DNA of 64,000 nucleotides from positions 51,254,363 to 51,318,362 of the forward strand of contig CM036756.1 in the NCBI GenBank assembly GCA_020796225.1, read 5' to 3'. The stretch comes from Arion vulgaris (lineage: Eukaryota; Mollusca; Gastropoda; Stylommatophora; Arionidae). Positions 53,298 to 64,000 of this stretch are shown piece by piece (the stretch's first letter is position 1; every line of letters begins with the position of its first letter). A model generated the notes under the pieces. It saw only the letters and a list, made by a program, of their open reading frames with translations. It searched no databases and was not told where the DNA came from. The position numbers and the translations under genes were made by a program.

Positions 53298-55692
53298 ATG
53301 GGTATGAAAATCAAGTTTCTTACACTGCATACAGTGGCTGTGAAAGTGTATACATATTTTATCAGAGAATCTAATCGTGGAAAACTGTATCAGAGTATAT
53401 CAAATCCTGAACAGAGAACTATGCATGCTTTGGGCTTAAGTAAAGATATCTACATAAATTCATCATCATCACCTTTCAACTCCCATCGGAGCACAGGTCT
53501 TCAACAAACTTCTTCCATCTCTTCCTCTCTCTTGCCATCCCTTCCAATTCTTTCCATGTTTTGCCTATCCTCTTTATATCCGCCTCCAGCTCTCTTCTCC
53601 AGGTCTGCCTAGGCCTTCCCTACTCCTCTTTCCCTGCGGTTCCAAAACAATGCCTGTCTTGCGATGCTTCCGGTCAGTCTTCTCAATGTATGTCCTATCC
53701 ATCGCCAGTCTCTTCCTGAGCTCTCTCTCCACTGGTATCTGCTTTGTTCTCTCCTGAGTTCCTCGTTTGTAATCTTATCATACCATCTCAATCCCTCTAT
53801 CCTACGTAAACATCCATTTACGAAGGTATGCAGTTTTCTGATAGTTTCCTTTGTGGTCTTCCATGTTTCCGAGCCATAGAACAGCACTGACTTCACATTT
53901 GACTGGAAAATTCTCAGTTTTGTGTTTGTTTTGATCTCCCTTGCCTTCCATATCTTACTCAATGCAATAAAGTTCCCTCTTGCTTTTTGTATTCTTATCT
54001 TAACATCTTTGTTTGTTCCTCCATCTGTGTCTATGTTGCTTCCAAGGTATGTGTATGATTCTACATCCCGCAGAGCTGTTTCCTCCAGCATAATCTGGTT
54101 TACATTTGCAGCATTTATTCTCATGACCTTGGTCTCCCCCCTGTGTATTTTCAAACCTAGCTGCTGAGACTTATTATTTAGGGTATTCATTTTGTCTTTA
54201 ATCTGTGCGTGGTTGTGAGACAGCAAAGCCAGATCGTCTGCAAAATCCAGGTCCTCCAGTTGTTTCACAAGTGTCCATTGTATTCCCCATCTGTTATCCG
54301 TTGTTGATTTCATGATCCAATCTATGGCCAGCAAGAACAGGAATGGTGATAACAAGCATCCCTGCCTAACCCCTGTTCTTATCTCAAAGGATTCCGTCAG
54401 TTGGCCCTCGTGTATGACTCTGCATTTCATTCCTTCATACGTTTTCTTTATTAGGTTTGCAATCTTGGGTGGAACTCCATAGTGTATTAATAATTTTCAC
54501 AATGATTCCCTATCCAGACTATCAAACGCCTTTTCATAATCCACAAAACCTATGTATAGTGGTGAGTTCCACATCTACAAAAATTACTAAATGTTAATGG
54601 AGCTGTCAGTACAGTCAATACATTGACTCAAGGCAGAAAGAAAGTAGTAGACAATTTTGACAGGGATGTGATTAGAAGAGAAATTTGCAGAATGTTCGAT
54701 TCCAAAGAAACTGTGACACTAAGAAAGCTGAAGATTAGGTTAAGAATACACAATGACATTGATGTATCGAAATCAACGTTATGGAGAACTGTTAGAAGGA
54801 TCGGCTTTACTTTTAGGAAGTACGCTAATGGGAGAAATGTCATCTGCGAGAAGCCGCATTTAGTACGTCTGAGAAGTAAATATTTACGTGAAGTAAGGAA
54901 AATGCGTAATCAAGGTTACGATATTGTGTATGTGGATGAAACCTGGATCAATTCTCACCACACTAATGAAAAGAAGTGGCAGTTATCCGATGGAACAATT
55001 AAACGATATGGACCTAGTGGAAAAGGACAACGTCTGATAATGGCACATGCAGGCAGCAGACAAAATGGGCTGGTTAAAGATGCTGAACTTATTTTCACTT
55101 CCAATTATACGGACAACAGGGACTATCATACCGAGATGAACGGTAACATATTTAGAGATTGGATTGAACATACTCTTCTTCCGTCCCTAGACAGACCATC
55201 CTGTGTGATAATGGACAACGCATCATACCACAACACTGTGTCAGAAGACAAAATCCCGACATCTTCGAGTACAAAAGATACTAAAAAACTTTGGCTCAGA
55301 AAGGAGAACATTCCATTTAACGAGGGATTTTGGAAGCCTGAATTACTATCTATTGTTAAAACGTCACAGAAGACCAGGGTATTCCAAACAGACACGTTGA
55401 TTCAACAGCATGGCCATGTGTGTTTGAGACTACCACCTTATCATTCACACTTAAACCCAATTGAACTCATTTGGGCCAAAGTTAAAGGACTGGTAGCAGC
55501 TGAAAATAAAACTGTCAAGCTAAGCAATATGAAAGAACATATGCCGCCCTGTCGAAAATAGACAGAGATTATTGGTGTAAATGCGAAGACCATGTCTTAA
55601 AGGAGGAAAATGACTACTGGGACAAAGATGGACTGTCGTTCGTGCAGCCAAGAATAGTCATCAATATGTTAGACTCATCGGACTCAGAATAA
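53298..55692 (+). pseudogene. Sailor (DD82E) transposase, interrupted by a LINE
   Basis: The N-terminal part (53298-53455, YTYFIRESNRGKLYQ, QRTMHALGLSK) is separated from the rest by a minus-strand LINE (53461-54572). From 54623 the frame runs MTQGRKKVVDNF, HTH-like VTLRKLKIRLRI, then the catalytic domain: YVDETWI, VIMDNASYHN and SHLNPIELIWAKVKG. Counting from the 54623 methionine these acidic residues are D105, D198 and E281, so 82 residues lie between the second and third: the DD82E signature. A one-base change near 55536 shifts the frame before the C-terminal segment, which continues in another frame (IDRDYW, EENDYWDKDGLSF, LDSSDSE) to TAA 55690-55692. The catalytic domain itself has no stop, unlike copy 1. 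The LINE and frameshift should still inactivate it. Confidence 0.88.
53461..54572 (-). pseudogene. RTE-like LINE, 5'-truncated, with 13-bp TSD and long intact frame
   Basis: Bounded by ATCTACATAAATT (53448-53460) and ATCTACAAAAATT (54573-54585), one mismatch. On the minus strand a 273-codon frame (54430 to 53609) is uninterrupted: IRTGVRQGCLLSPFLFLLA, DLDFADDLALLS with an intact FADD box, YLGSNIDTDGGTN, FYGSETWKT, TFVNGCLRRI and RWIGHTLRR. The fragment starts within the RT, upstream of that frame, and ends with a GATGATGATG tail (plus strand CATCATCATC at 53461). Lack of decay suggests a recent insertion, but the missing endonuclease and N-terminal RT make it non-autonomous. Confidence 0.88.
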
Positions 55693-56164
55693 GTGAGTAA
55701 ACACTTTATATGATTTATATAATATGAGTTATCTCACCCTCCAAAATTCGAATTGTATATACGCCTATGACGAAAATATGTGATTTTTTAAATTTACGGT
55801 CAATTATTTTCTTCCAGCACCAAATAATTACTAGGTTTGAAAAGATCAAAGGAATTCGCCGTTGCAAGAAAAGTACAATACTTGCAACATTGAATTTTAG
55901 AAAATCGTTGGGACATCGGAAATACAACACCATATGCAAAAAATCACGTTCATCCATGCAATGAATATGGAGATATTTGAGGTCAATCGTTGACCGAACG
56001 TTTTGAAACGCACTATAGTATTTAACTTAGGAGACAATCCCGTCTCCTTGTGACGTTGTACTTAGCAGTTGACTGCAAAGTCGGCTGTGCTGTTACACAT
56101 ATTGTGTTCATCTCTTAATTGTTTTCTTTTAGGTGATGCGGGGAAAGGAAGGGTGGGGGGTAAC

Positions 56165-56980
56165 TCTCTACCCTTCTCTCAGCTACTTCGTCTCTGACGC
56201 TTGTGTCATGACGACGATGATTTTCGTCACCGTGCTCAAGAGATGCTCGACTTCTTTCGACGCCGTCTTTACCCTGTGGAGGTTCTCATCAACGCTCTTC
56301 GTCGTGTCCTACCTATCTCTCGTCACACCGCTCTCTCCTCTTCTACCCATCCCCCTTGTGACCGTACCAAATTGGTGCTCACCTTTCATCCCCACAACGC
56401 CCCCGCTGTCCGTATCCTTCTCCGTAAGCTGCGGATCTTCCGGGAAGACCCAGCTTCCTGACGGATCTTTTCCTCTCCTCCCCTGGTGGCCTTCCGGAGG
56501 ACAAGAACCTACACGACCTTCTGGTCCGCAGTATGCTCCGCACCTCTGGGGACACAGGGGACTGTCACGTGCTTTAGGTCCCGTTGCTACACCTGTCCTT
56601 ACGTATTCCATGCCACTACTATCTCCTTCCCTAACACTTCCTTTACTATCCGACAAGGCTTCACTTGTGTCTCCTGCAACCTTATTTATTCTATTCTCTG
56701 CAAGCGCTGTGGGATGGCATATATAGGTGAGACAGGCTTGCGCCTTTGGTGACCGCTTCGCTCAGCACCTCCGGGATATCTCTAACAGTGCACCCACCCC
56801 GGTAGCTGTTCATTTCAATGGCCCCTGTCACCACGGCAGGACAGATGTCTCTATCACCGGTCTAGTGTCGTGCTCCTCCGATGACCGCAGCAGGTTATCA
56901 TTGGAATGTCGGTTGATTGACCATTTGGGTGTAGTGTCACCCAAAGGGATCAATGTACGACTTCAGCACGCGTAGTGTCT
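56165..56980 (+). pseudogene. Penelope-like element B: RT end plus GIY-YIG, frameshifted
   Basis: A different PLE family from A and C. It covers the RT C-terminal part (RAQEMLDFFRRRLYP, DRTKLVLTFHPHN, about 56230-56460). The cysteine linker and GIY-YIG domain follow in two further frames: RSRCYTCPYVF, NLIYSILCKRCGMAYIGETG, then DRFAQHLRDI, VAVHFNGPCHHG and SSDDRSRLSLECRL. It ends near 56973. Catalytic YIDD and everything upstream are missing. Frameshifts near 56465 and 56745. GC content is higher than in PLE-A/C. Confidence 0.85.
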
Positions 56981-58055
56981 ATGCCCACTGGTCTTTCTTC
57001 TTCTTATTTCATTCTCTCTATTTCATCTACCCCCTCCACAAACCCATTAACTCACTACCATTTCCTCTTCTGTCTGTCCACTCTCCAGCCACCTCCCTGT
57101 TCTTATTTATATCTAAGCAGTATCACATGACACTATCATCCCTATTCATCGTCAGAATTCGGCTCACACTCTAGGGTGTCACTTTTAACACTTATCTCCC
57201 CTCTGTTCCTGCCATACGACATTGGATTCTGCCTGTGTTCGTTCCCGGGACACACGGGATGCATATTAGCCAAGTAGGGCTCGAGTCGTTCTTGGTGAAC
57301 GGTGGTCGAGACATTCCTAGTTTAGTCACTGGGACCCATTTTAGTGTCATGTTCTATCCCATTTTCTTACTTGCATACTTATCTTCTGCACGTTATCGTC
57401 TGGTATACATATCTGTGGACACCTATAGTGTGATACTGTTGAAACCCCGGAACATTGGAGTACATACCGCCTTTGTTATCGGAGTGTATGCAATCCATAT
57501 TAGCCTAATAGGGCTCATGTTGTATGGGGTGTACGTGTTACACATCAGTATGCTATGTCGGTAATTAACGCCATTATCTCACGTTTCTTCCACCTACCTC
57601 TCCTGTTCTTCCCACGTGTGGTCTTTGTTCCCACTTGTACAAACAATATCTTACGTAACCTGCCACTGACCCTTTCCGATTGACCAGCCAATCGGTAACC
57701 TATTAGTCTTCCTATTTCCTGTCCATTCTATCATTCACGAGATGCTGACCAAGAGCCACGCAGGTACGTATGCCAGTATCTTTTGATTCACATCATTTGT
57801 TAGTATTATGTTTTAGTTAATTTAGTTTTTTGTGTAAGTTTTTTGTTTTTGATAAAGGTCTAAGTACCGGAACGTTGAGTGTTGTTTTTTCATATCTTAT
57901 AATTAATTTTTCCCTTCTTATTTAATACTGTATATACCTGTTTTTGCTCTATCGCCTATTTGCTCAGTATTACCGCAGCCACCCTAACGATTTTCTCCAG
58001 ATCTGATCTGATCAAGTCTGACCACCTCAGATTTGTTGATTTTCGTACATCGCAC
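56981..58055 (+). other. PLE-B 3' untranslated region
   Basis: No coding motif. 57849-57880 carries the PLE hairpin module in variant form (TTGATAAAGGTC ... TACCGGAACGTTG). The final part (57935-58055) recurs in reverse at 14480-14650, which defines it as element sequence. It ends where the 75-bp satellite begins. Confidence 0.6.
57849..57880 (+). ncRNA. Hammerhead-like hairpin module (PLE-B)
   Basis: GGT...ACC pairs around a short loop and is followed by GGAACGTTG where PLE-A has GAAACGTTG. The GAAA core is changed, so it is probably not catalytic. Position relative to the PLE 3' end is conserved. Confidence 0.3.
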
Positions 58056-58057
58056 GA

Positions 58058-58345
58058 CTGATATTACTAGAGTTAGACAGGTGTAAGTGACCTCTTCGAT
58101 GCAAACATGGACCTAGCTGGTGTAAGACTAGACTGATATTACTAGAGTTAGACAGGTGTAAGTGACCTCTTCGATGCAAACATGGACCTAGCTGGTGTAA
58201 GACTAGACTGATATTACTAGAGTTAGACAGGTGTAAGTGACCTCTTCGATGCAAACATGGACATAGCTGGTGTAAGACTAGACTGATATTACTAGAGTTA
58301 GACAGAGGTAAGTGACCTCTTCGATGCAAGCATGGACCTAGCTGG
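58058..58345 (+). repeat. 75-bp satellite, left array, about four copies
   Basis: Unit CTGATATTACTAGAGTTAG, ACAGGTGTAAGTGACCTC, TTCGATGCAAACATGGAC, CTAGCTGGTGTAAGACTAGA. The same unit forms the array at 61356-61778, on the far side of PLE-C. Confidence 0.95.
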
Positions 58346-58413
58346 TGTCATCAGTTATGCTATGGTTACTTTAAAAAAAAACTCGTTTCTGTTCTCATCG
58401 TAATTTTCTCTTC

Positions 58414-60993
58414 ACATGTCAGCGTCTTATTCCCAAAGGCTTTGCTTCCAACTTTCACTCCTCTGCAGGCTTATTATACACCAGGGAGCAGCGTAGGTTA
58501 CACAAGTTAGAAACCAAATGTGCGCTACAACTCATGCGTTGTATCGCGGCTAACCACTCACACCTTCTAACTGACTTGGATTCCTCCCAGTCCCTACTTC
58601 TACAACGTCTACGACGTCTCACTTCTACCAATATGCTCCTTTACTCCCTTATTCGTTTCACTATCCATGTTCTTAACAGACAACTGCATGAGTTTATTTA
58701 CATGTATCATCAACAAAAACTTGCCCTTCTTCGCCCTGTACCTTCTACCACTCCTCTCAATTGTCCACGACTATCTTCTCCTCCCACCCAGGTGGTCTGC
58801 ATTCCTCCAGACCTTCCCTTATCTGACAGCGAGAGATGTGTTTTAAGTAAGGGTCTAAAGTTTGTTCCTCTCCGACCCTCCATTGACCACTACTCTACTC
58901 TTCAAGATGTGTTCCGTTTCCACCGTGGCTCATGACTCAAATTCTATTTTCATAACCAGGAGGACCCTCCAGAATATCACGACTCGAGTATGTTCTCCAA
59001 GTATTCTACTCGCAAACATGATTGGACTCCAAAACCTGGTGTCTCTAACGCTCTTGATCTCTATATCAAGAATACTTCATATGAAATTGGACTTCTCCAC
59101 CCCAAACGCCTAGGGCGTTCTAACATGTCACCGTCCGAGTTTCGTGCTCTATCACACCTCCGTCGACGTGATGACATTGTTATCAAACCCGCTGATAAAG
59201 GGGGTGCCATAGTTGTATGGAGTAAAGAACTATACCTTCAGTAAGGCCACAACCAACTACTTAACACACTATTCTACAAAACTATTTCTTCTGATGTCAC
59301 ACTATCTAACAATAGTAAGGTCCGTAAAGTTATCAAGAACCTAATTGCCTCTAAAGACCTTCCTACCGGCGCATCATCACTATGTGTCATCGACAGCTGT
59401 TTGGGCAAACCCGCATTCTATATGCTCCCAAAAATTCATAAACTCCACAATCCTGGTAGGACTATTGTTTCTGCTTGCTCTTGTCCTACGGAACATATCT
59501 CCAAATTCCTTGATAGTATCTTCAATCCTATAGTCACCACACTACCTTCATTCTTGAAAGATGCTAACCACACTATGTCTGTTTTTTCTTCTATTAAGTT
59601 GTTGCCTGGCAGGACTTACCGTCTCTTCCTCCTTGATGTCTGTTCACTGTATACATCTATACCTCATTCTGACGGACTTCAAGCTCTCCAGTTTTTTATC
59701 GGCAGGAGAACTAACCCTCTTGTCTCCACTTCGACTCTCCTTCGTCTTGCAGAACTAGTTCTCACTCTCAACTCCTTTCAGTTTATTGACCAGTTCTTTG
59801 AACAGATCAGTGGGGTCGACATGGGTACTAAAATGGGACCCAGTTATGCTTGTCTATTCATGGGTCATCTTGAACACTTAGTATGGAACACCTATGATGG
59901 CCTTCTTCCGTCCGTGTATCATAGATACATCGATGATTGTATTGGCATTACCGATATGCCTGAAGCCGATTTGTCACGCTTCATTAACTTCATTAATGTC
60001 TTCAATCCTGCTATTCGGTTCACCTCTCACATCTCTACCTCTTGTGTCAATTTTCTTGACATCACTATCACCAACATTCTATCTACTATCACTACATCAG
60101 TATACTACACGCCTACTGATTCACATAGCTTTCTTCTGTATACCTCTTCCCATCCCCAGGCTTGTCGTGACTCTTTACCTTTCTCACAACTCTTACGCCT
60201 TCGTCGCCTCTGTAGCGAGGACGACGATTTTCTCGATAGAGCTCACGAGATGCTTGATTTCTTCCGCAAGCGCCTGTACCCGGAGAATATGCTTACATCT
60301 GCCATGCATCGTGTTCAGCTAATTTCTCGCCAGGAGGCCCTTTCCAACATACATGGAACCTCCAATTCTGACAGGGTTAAACTTATCTTAACTTTCCACC
60401 CTCATAGTTCCCTGGTAAAAAAATGTCTTACTCCATCATCTCCCTATTCTTCAGTCTGATCCTGAGACACGTTCAGTCTTCCAACACTATCCTTTGGTGG
60501 CGTACAGACGGACAGAAGCCTCAAGGATTTGTTGGTACACAGTCGCCTCAAGCCTAATATCCAGAGTCACTTTGGCACCATCCAGTGTGGCCGTCGGCGC
60601 TGTAATACATGTGCATATGTAATACAAACCCGCACTGTCTCTTTTCCAAAAGCTACGTATGTCATTCAAGACAGTTTCACGTGTGAGTCTCGCAATATCA
60701 TCTATGCCCTCACCTGCAAACGATGCAACAAGGCATATATTGGTGAAACCGGTAAGAGGCTCAGTGACCGATTCGCCCAACACTTGCGTAATATTCGCTA
60801 ATGCTCCGTGACCCCTGTGGCCACCCATTTCAATGATACTGGCCATTCAGGAGCTGACGATGTCCAGGTCACAGCCATCCGATCATGTTCCTCCGATGAT
60901 CGCAGTCGATTCGCTCTGGAGAACCGTTTTATTTCATTCTATGGCACCCTGCGACCTCTTGGACTCAACGCATTACATTTCTATGCTTCTTAG
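58414..60993 (+). pseudogene. Penelope-like element C: nearly full-length coding region
   Basis: The most complete PLE here. N-terminal part: KGFASNFHSSAGLLYT, RRLHKLETKCALQLMR, PLSDSERCVLSKGLKFVPL. Then PGVSNALDLYI, RRRDDIVIKPADKGGAIV, RT motifs FYMLPKIHKL, LLDVCSLYTSIPHSD, GVDMGTKMGPSYACL and YHRYIDDCIGI (YIDD about 59925-59937), linker CGRRRCNTC, and GIY-YIG with IIYALTCKRC, AYIGETGKRLSDRF and ALENRF. The same frame is kept throughout except between a one-base insertion near 60420 and a compensating loss near 60510. Nonsense codons: TGA 58933-58935, TAA 59242-59244 and TAA 60799-60801; PLE-A reads sense at the last two. A start codon upstream of 58534 is not certain. Close in sequence to PLE-A. 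Confidence 0.92.
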
Positions 60994-61355
60994 TACTGTC
61001 TTATCTCATGCCTTGTAATCTATATGTGTGTTTGCTCCATATATATGTTATTTATCCACTATATTGTTTGTTGTTTCTCTTCTTTTCCACTTTCGGTTTT
61101 GTGTTGCACTCATTTCGTGATTCGTTTTTATTCCCAGATTTTCATTAGATAGGTTTGAATGTTTCCACATGTAATCGTCCATTTGTAGTGCTCCTCGAAA
61201 TTCGTCATTCTTGTTGTATTGTTTGCTTGATAAGGGCCTTTTGGTCGAAACGTTGCTGTTTATCGTCACTGTTTCTGTATTTTGTAAAACTATAGTACTT
61301 TGTTTTTACGTGTTTAGCTATTTTTCCAAGTTTTAATGCAGTCTCCACCCTTTTT
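60994..61355 (+). other. PLE-C 3' untranslated region with hairpin module
   Basis: Matches 10386-10700 (PLE-A). The module at 61224-61257 reads TTGATAAGGGCC ... GGTCGAAACGTTG. Similarity to PLE-A ends near 61320, and the 75-bp satellite starts at 61356. Confidence 0.7.
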
Positions 61356-61778
61356 CGACTGATATTGCTAGAGTTAGACAGGGGTAAGTGACTTCGATGC
61401 AAACATGGGCCTAGCTGGTGTAAGACTAGGACTGATATTATTAGAGTTAGACAGGGGTAAGTGACCTCTTGGATGCAAACATGGACTTAGCTGGTGTAAG
61501 ACTAGGACTGATATTATTAGAGTTAGACAGGGGTAAGTGACCTCTTGGATGCAATCATGGAGCTAGCTGGTGTAAGACTAGGACTGATATTATTAGAGTT
61601 AGACAGGGGTAAGTGACCTCTTGGATGCAAACATGGAGCTAGCTGGTGTAAGACTAGGACTGATATTATTAGAGTTAGACAGGGGTAAGTGACCTCTTGG
61701 ATGCAAACATGGACTTAGCTGGTGTAAGACTAGGACTGATATTACTAGAGTTAGACAGGGGTAAGTGACCTCTTCGTC
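61356..61778 (+). repeat. 75-76 bp satellite, right array, about 5.5 copies
   Basis: Same unit as 58058-58345, with one extra base in most units (ACTAGGACTG) and TTGG/TTCG, ATTATTAG/ATTACTAG variants. Confidence 0.95.
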
Positions 61779-63045
61779 AGTATACTACTTCTCCGTTATT
61801 CGCTCTTCAGTGTACAATTTATCAGTTCTGATGCTCATTTCTTGTTGAAAGACGATGCCAGACAACTCAGCATCTTCTCGCACTGCCTTCTTCATCTCGT
61901 TTTTCTTTTTATTTTATCAGTTGTCACTAAATGTCCCAAATTTCTTCGTATTTTCTGTCCGAATGACATTGGTTATCTAATTCTTATTCTTTTGATCAGG
62001 TTTTGTTGCGTGCAAGGTTTTCTAAAACCGCATCATCTGTTTATTTTTCTTATAATACATTGTCACAAAACAAAAAGGTCACCCACGCAAAAGGTTGATG
62101 ACATAAATTACAGAAGCAGCAAAAGACGCAATGTACGAAGTGTACACAAGAGCCCTGTCTATAAATCTCTTATCCAGACTGTGTGAGACAAAACATGATT
62201 AGAGAAAAGAAATGATGACATTGTTAGAATAGTGCAATAACAAACTTTCAACAATACACCATTATCATCATGACTCGATTGAACAGCTTTACTGATCTCA
62301 GAATATTACTAATCAATGAATGAATAGATTAAATGAAGCTTGTTCTACATATAATATTTGTTTGAGATCATTAAAAATTGTATTACATCACTAAACGTTT
62401 TTTTTTATCAATTTTATTAATCTACAGGACGTAACCTATTTATTTTATTACAGTACTTGTCGTAAGCTATTCATTTTATTACAGTACTGGACGTAACCTA
62501 TTCATTTTATTACAGTACTTCACATAATCTATACATTTTTTACACATAATTTTAATAATTCCTTTGATTACATGTCTCACATGTCTCACATGTCTCATTT
62601 CATCATTATTGCATCCTTTAAGTTTTTATTTCAACTTTGGTTTTATTTCCATGCTTTCAATTTCTTCTTTATTTGGTTGCAGCATATGTTTATTATTTAC
62701 TTTGTTACATAGCTCAATGTTCCTTCTTTATTATGAATTAAATCTTTTGACGTTTGTAGATAAGAGATAGTGAAAGACAGATGTACGATGGACACACAAG
62801 AGCTTGTTCCAGAAATCTATTCGTATCCTGACGCTGTAAGGCAACCCAGGATTAGAAAAAAAAGTCGACAATTGTCCTATTTCTTGAGCGTTTCTTCGTC
62901 ATCCTGTTAGATTGTAACTTCAACACCAGTTATGGTGATCAGATTCGTTCATGTGTATGTTCTTTCCCTAGTAGAACACATCCTAACGATCTCAGAAATG
63001 TAACAATTATAAATGCACATCACCAAGAGACAAAATAACTCTTAT
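61779..63045. other. No recognised gene; short tandem and dispersed repeats
   Basis: 62430-62545 has about four copies of a ~33-bp unit (TATTCATTTTATTACAGTAC). 62576-62600 has three copies of CATGTCTCA. 62125-62180 and 62775-62850 resemble each other (ATGTACGA.G..ACACAAGAGC), suggesting a diverged interspersed repeat. No coding evidence. Confidence 0.45.
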
Positions 63046-63049
63046 CATC

Positions 63050-63560
63050 ATCATCAGGTGCCGTGCCTGTTGGCATAGGCGATCATGGATCTCCACAAAC
63101 CTTTGTCGTTGGTGTTTGTTATCAACTCAGATGTTGACGCTCTACTGTGCCATAAAGTCAGGCTATCCAACATTTTCTCTGTCTTCCTCTGTCTCGTCTA
63201 TCCTCGATTTTACCGGTTTGTCACAATGTGTTCTAAACCTCCCTCCTCATCACATGCCCGAAAAATGATGACTGCCTCTTTCTTATATTGATGATAAGCT
63301 TTCTCTGTGTCTTGATCTCATTCAACACCTCAACATTAGTCATTATAGCAGTCCGTGGGATTCTCATCATTCTTCAGTAAAACAACATTTCTGTGGCCCT
63401 CAGAGATTTTTCGGTATGTGTGTTCATTGTCCATGACTCGCATCCGTATGTCAGTATTGGTTCTATGTAGCAATGAACAACTCGCATTCTGATCGGAATT
63501 AACAAGGACCTGTTGCAGATAATGTTTCTCATTTTCAGGAAAGATTTTTTCGCTTGCTAT
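63050..63560 (-). pseudogene. LINE 3' end
   Basis: The plus strand starts with TTATCATCATCATCAGG, the reverse of a TGATGATGATAA tail. Minus-strand reading recovers, with frameshifts, GCESWTMN-like, EGHRNVVLLKNDEN-like and GHVMRREV-like segments of a LINE C-terminus. RT core absent. Confidence 0.65.
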
Positions 63561-63579
63561 ATTCTATTCTTTATTTCTG

Positions 63580-63717
63580 ATCGGCATCTGCCATCTGATG
63601 TTACCAGGACTCCGATGTATAAATCATATACATATATCGGGAACGCAAGAGAGATATACATATATATTATTGATTTATACATCGGAGTCCTGGTAACATC
63701 AGATAGCAGATGCCGAT
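63580..63717. mobile_element. Foldback element: 47-bp inverted arms, 44-bp spacer
   Basis: The left arm 63580-63626 (ATCGGCATCTGCCATCTG ... GTATAAATCA) is the reverse complement of 63671-63717 with one mismatch. Spacer 63627-63670 is AT-rich. No coding capacity. It looks like a very short MITE or foldback transposon; no convincing target duplication was found. Confidence 0.75.
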
Positions 63718-63724
63718 TAAAATA

Positions 63725-63800
<76 letters not shown>
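63725..63800. repeat. (TA)n microsatellite
   Basis: A near-pure AT/TA run. The last 200 bp after it show nothing recognisable. Confidence 0.95.
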
Positions 63801-63804
<4 letters not shown>

Positions 63805-64000
63805 AATCTGGCCAGAAATGGCGGAATGCGGAGTCTGGACTGTTTAATTCTGGACACGACTTTGCTAGCGCATTTCCGACATGTTTGGTCGGGTATTTTC
63901 CGGTTTCGTTTGCCGAGCTACTGAGTTAGTGCTTGAGCAACGCTGTGAGCTATGAATGTTACATGGAATGCTTTTGCTGTGTCAACCGTGCGTTTGTTAT

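Larger units (their letters stand above)
51951..56017 (+). mobile_element. Sailor-type (DD82E) DNA transposon copy 2, with two LINE insertions
   Basis: Terminal inverted repeats: left TAGCGCGTTTCAAAATG from 51953, right (reverse complement) TAGTGCGTTTCAAAACG ending at 56015, flanked by TA at 51951-51952 and 56016-56017. Inside are a 764-bp LINE fragment bounded by 172-bp direct repeats and a minus-strand LINE (53461-54572) with a 13-bp target duplication. Subtracting both and their duplications leaves about 2.0 kb, the likely original length. It carries a largely readable transposase. Confidence 0.85.

Overview
This is eukaryotic, almost certainly metazoan (invertebrate-type), AT-rich intergenic or intronic DNA. 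It has no operons, rRNA, CRISPR or intact long gene. Nearly everything recognisable is mobile-element debris: non-LTR retrotransposons (LINEs of RTE-like type and one RNase H-bearing I/R1-type family), Penelope-like elements (PLEs) with GIY-YIG endonuclease, IS630-Tc1-mariner transposons of the DD82E ('Sailor') type, P-element-like THAP transposons, a hAT transposase remnant and two hAT MITEs, one solo LTR, and tRNA-like SINE heads. About a fifth of the window is minisatellite. The species cannot be named from the sequence; the mixture of PLE, RTE and Sailor fits an invertebrate such as a lophotrochozoan, but this is inference.

Layout. 1-10.7 kb is a nested stack: a PLE (PLE-A, 1957-2208 continuing at 8677-10385) is entered at its left edge by an I/R1-type LINE and split by a 6.46 kb Sailor transposon (2211-8674), which itself contains a P/THAP-like element (3990-5652) and a 5'-truncated RTE-like LINE (5892-8533). 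Target-site duplications can be read for three of these insertions. 10.8-20 kb holds a candidate host exon, LINE 3' ends, PLE fragments, several minisatellites and a ~1 kb interspersed repeat ('family A'). 20.2-28.7 kb is a minisatellite block: a 52-bp array, a 4.1 kb 40-bp array interrupted by a solo LTR, and a 2.5 kb 32-bp array. 29-36 kb has two candidate terminal host exons, a 24-bp array, a second family A copy and a hAT remnant. 36.5-44.7 kb carries a nearly full-length RTE-like LINE split by a second P/THAP-like element, plus the two hAT MITEs. 45-51 kb has LINE 3' ends, two 57-bp arrays and a third P/THAP-like copy with an open THAP reading frame. 51.95-56.02 kb is a second Sailor containing two LINE insertions, one flanked by a 172-bp direct repeat. 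56-61.8 kb has a second PLE family (PLE-B) and a third PLE (PLE-C, close to PLE-A) lying between two arrays of one 75-bp satellite.

How the parts relate. The genes do not form a pathway. The window records successive insertions, and several minisatellites sit exactly at retroelement 3' ends. The clearest case is the 40-bp array: its unit contains the LINE 3' terminus plus about 10 extra bases. Possible host content is limited to short exons at 10855-10983 and 29167-29257 (splice phases compatible), 35946-36116 (stop followed by AATAAA) and possibly 42741-42782.
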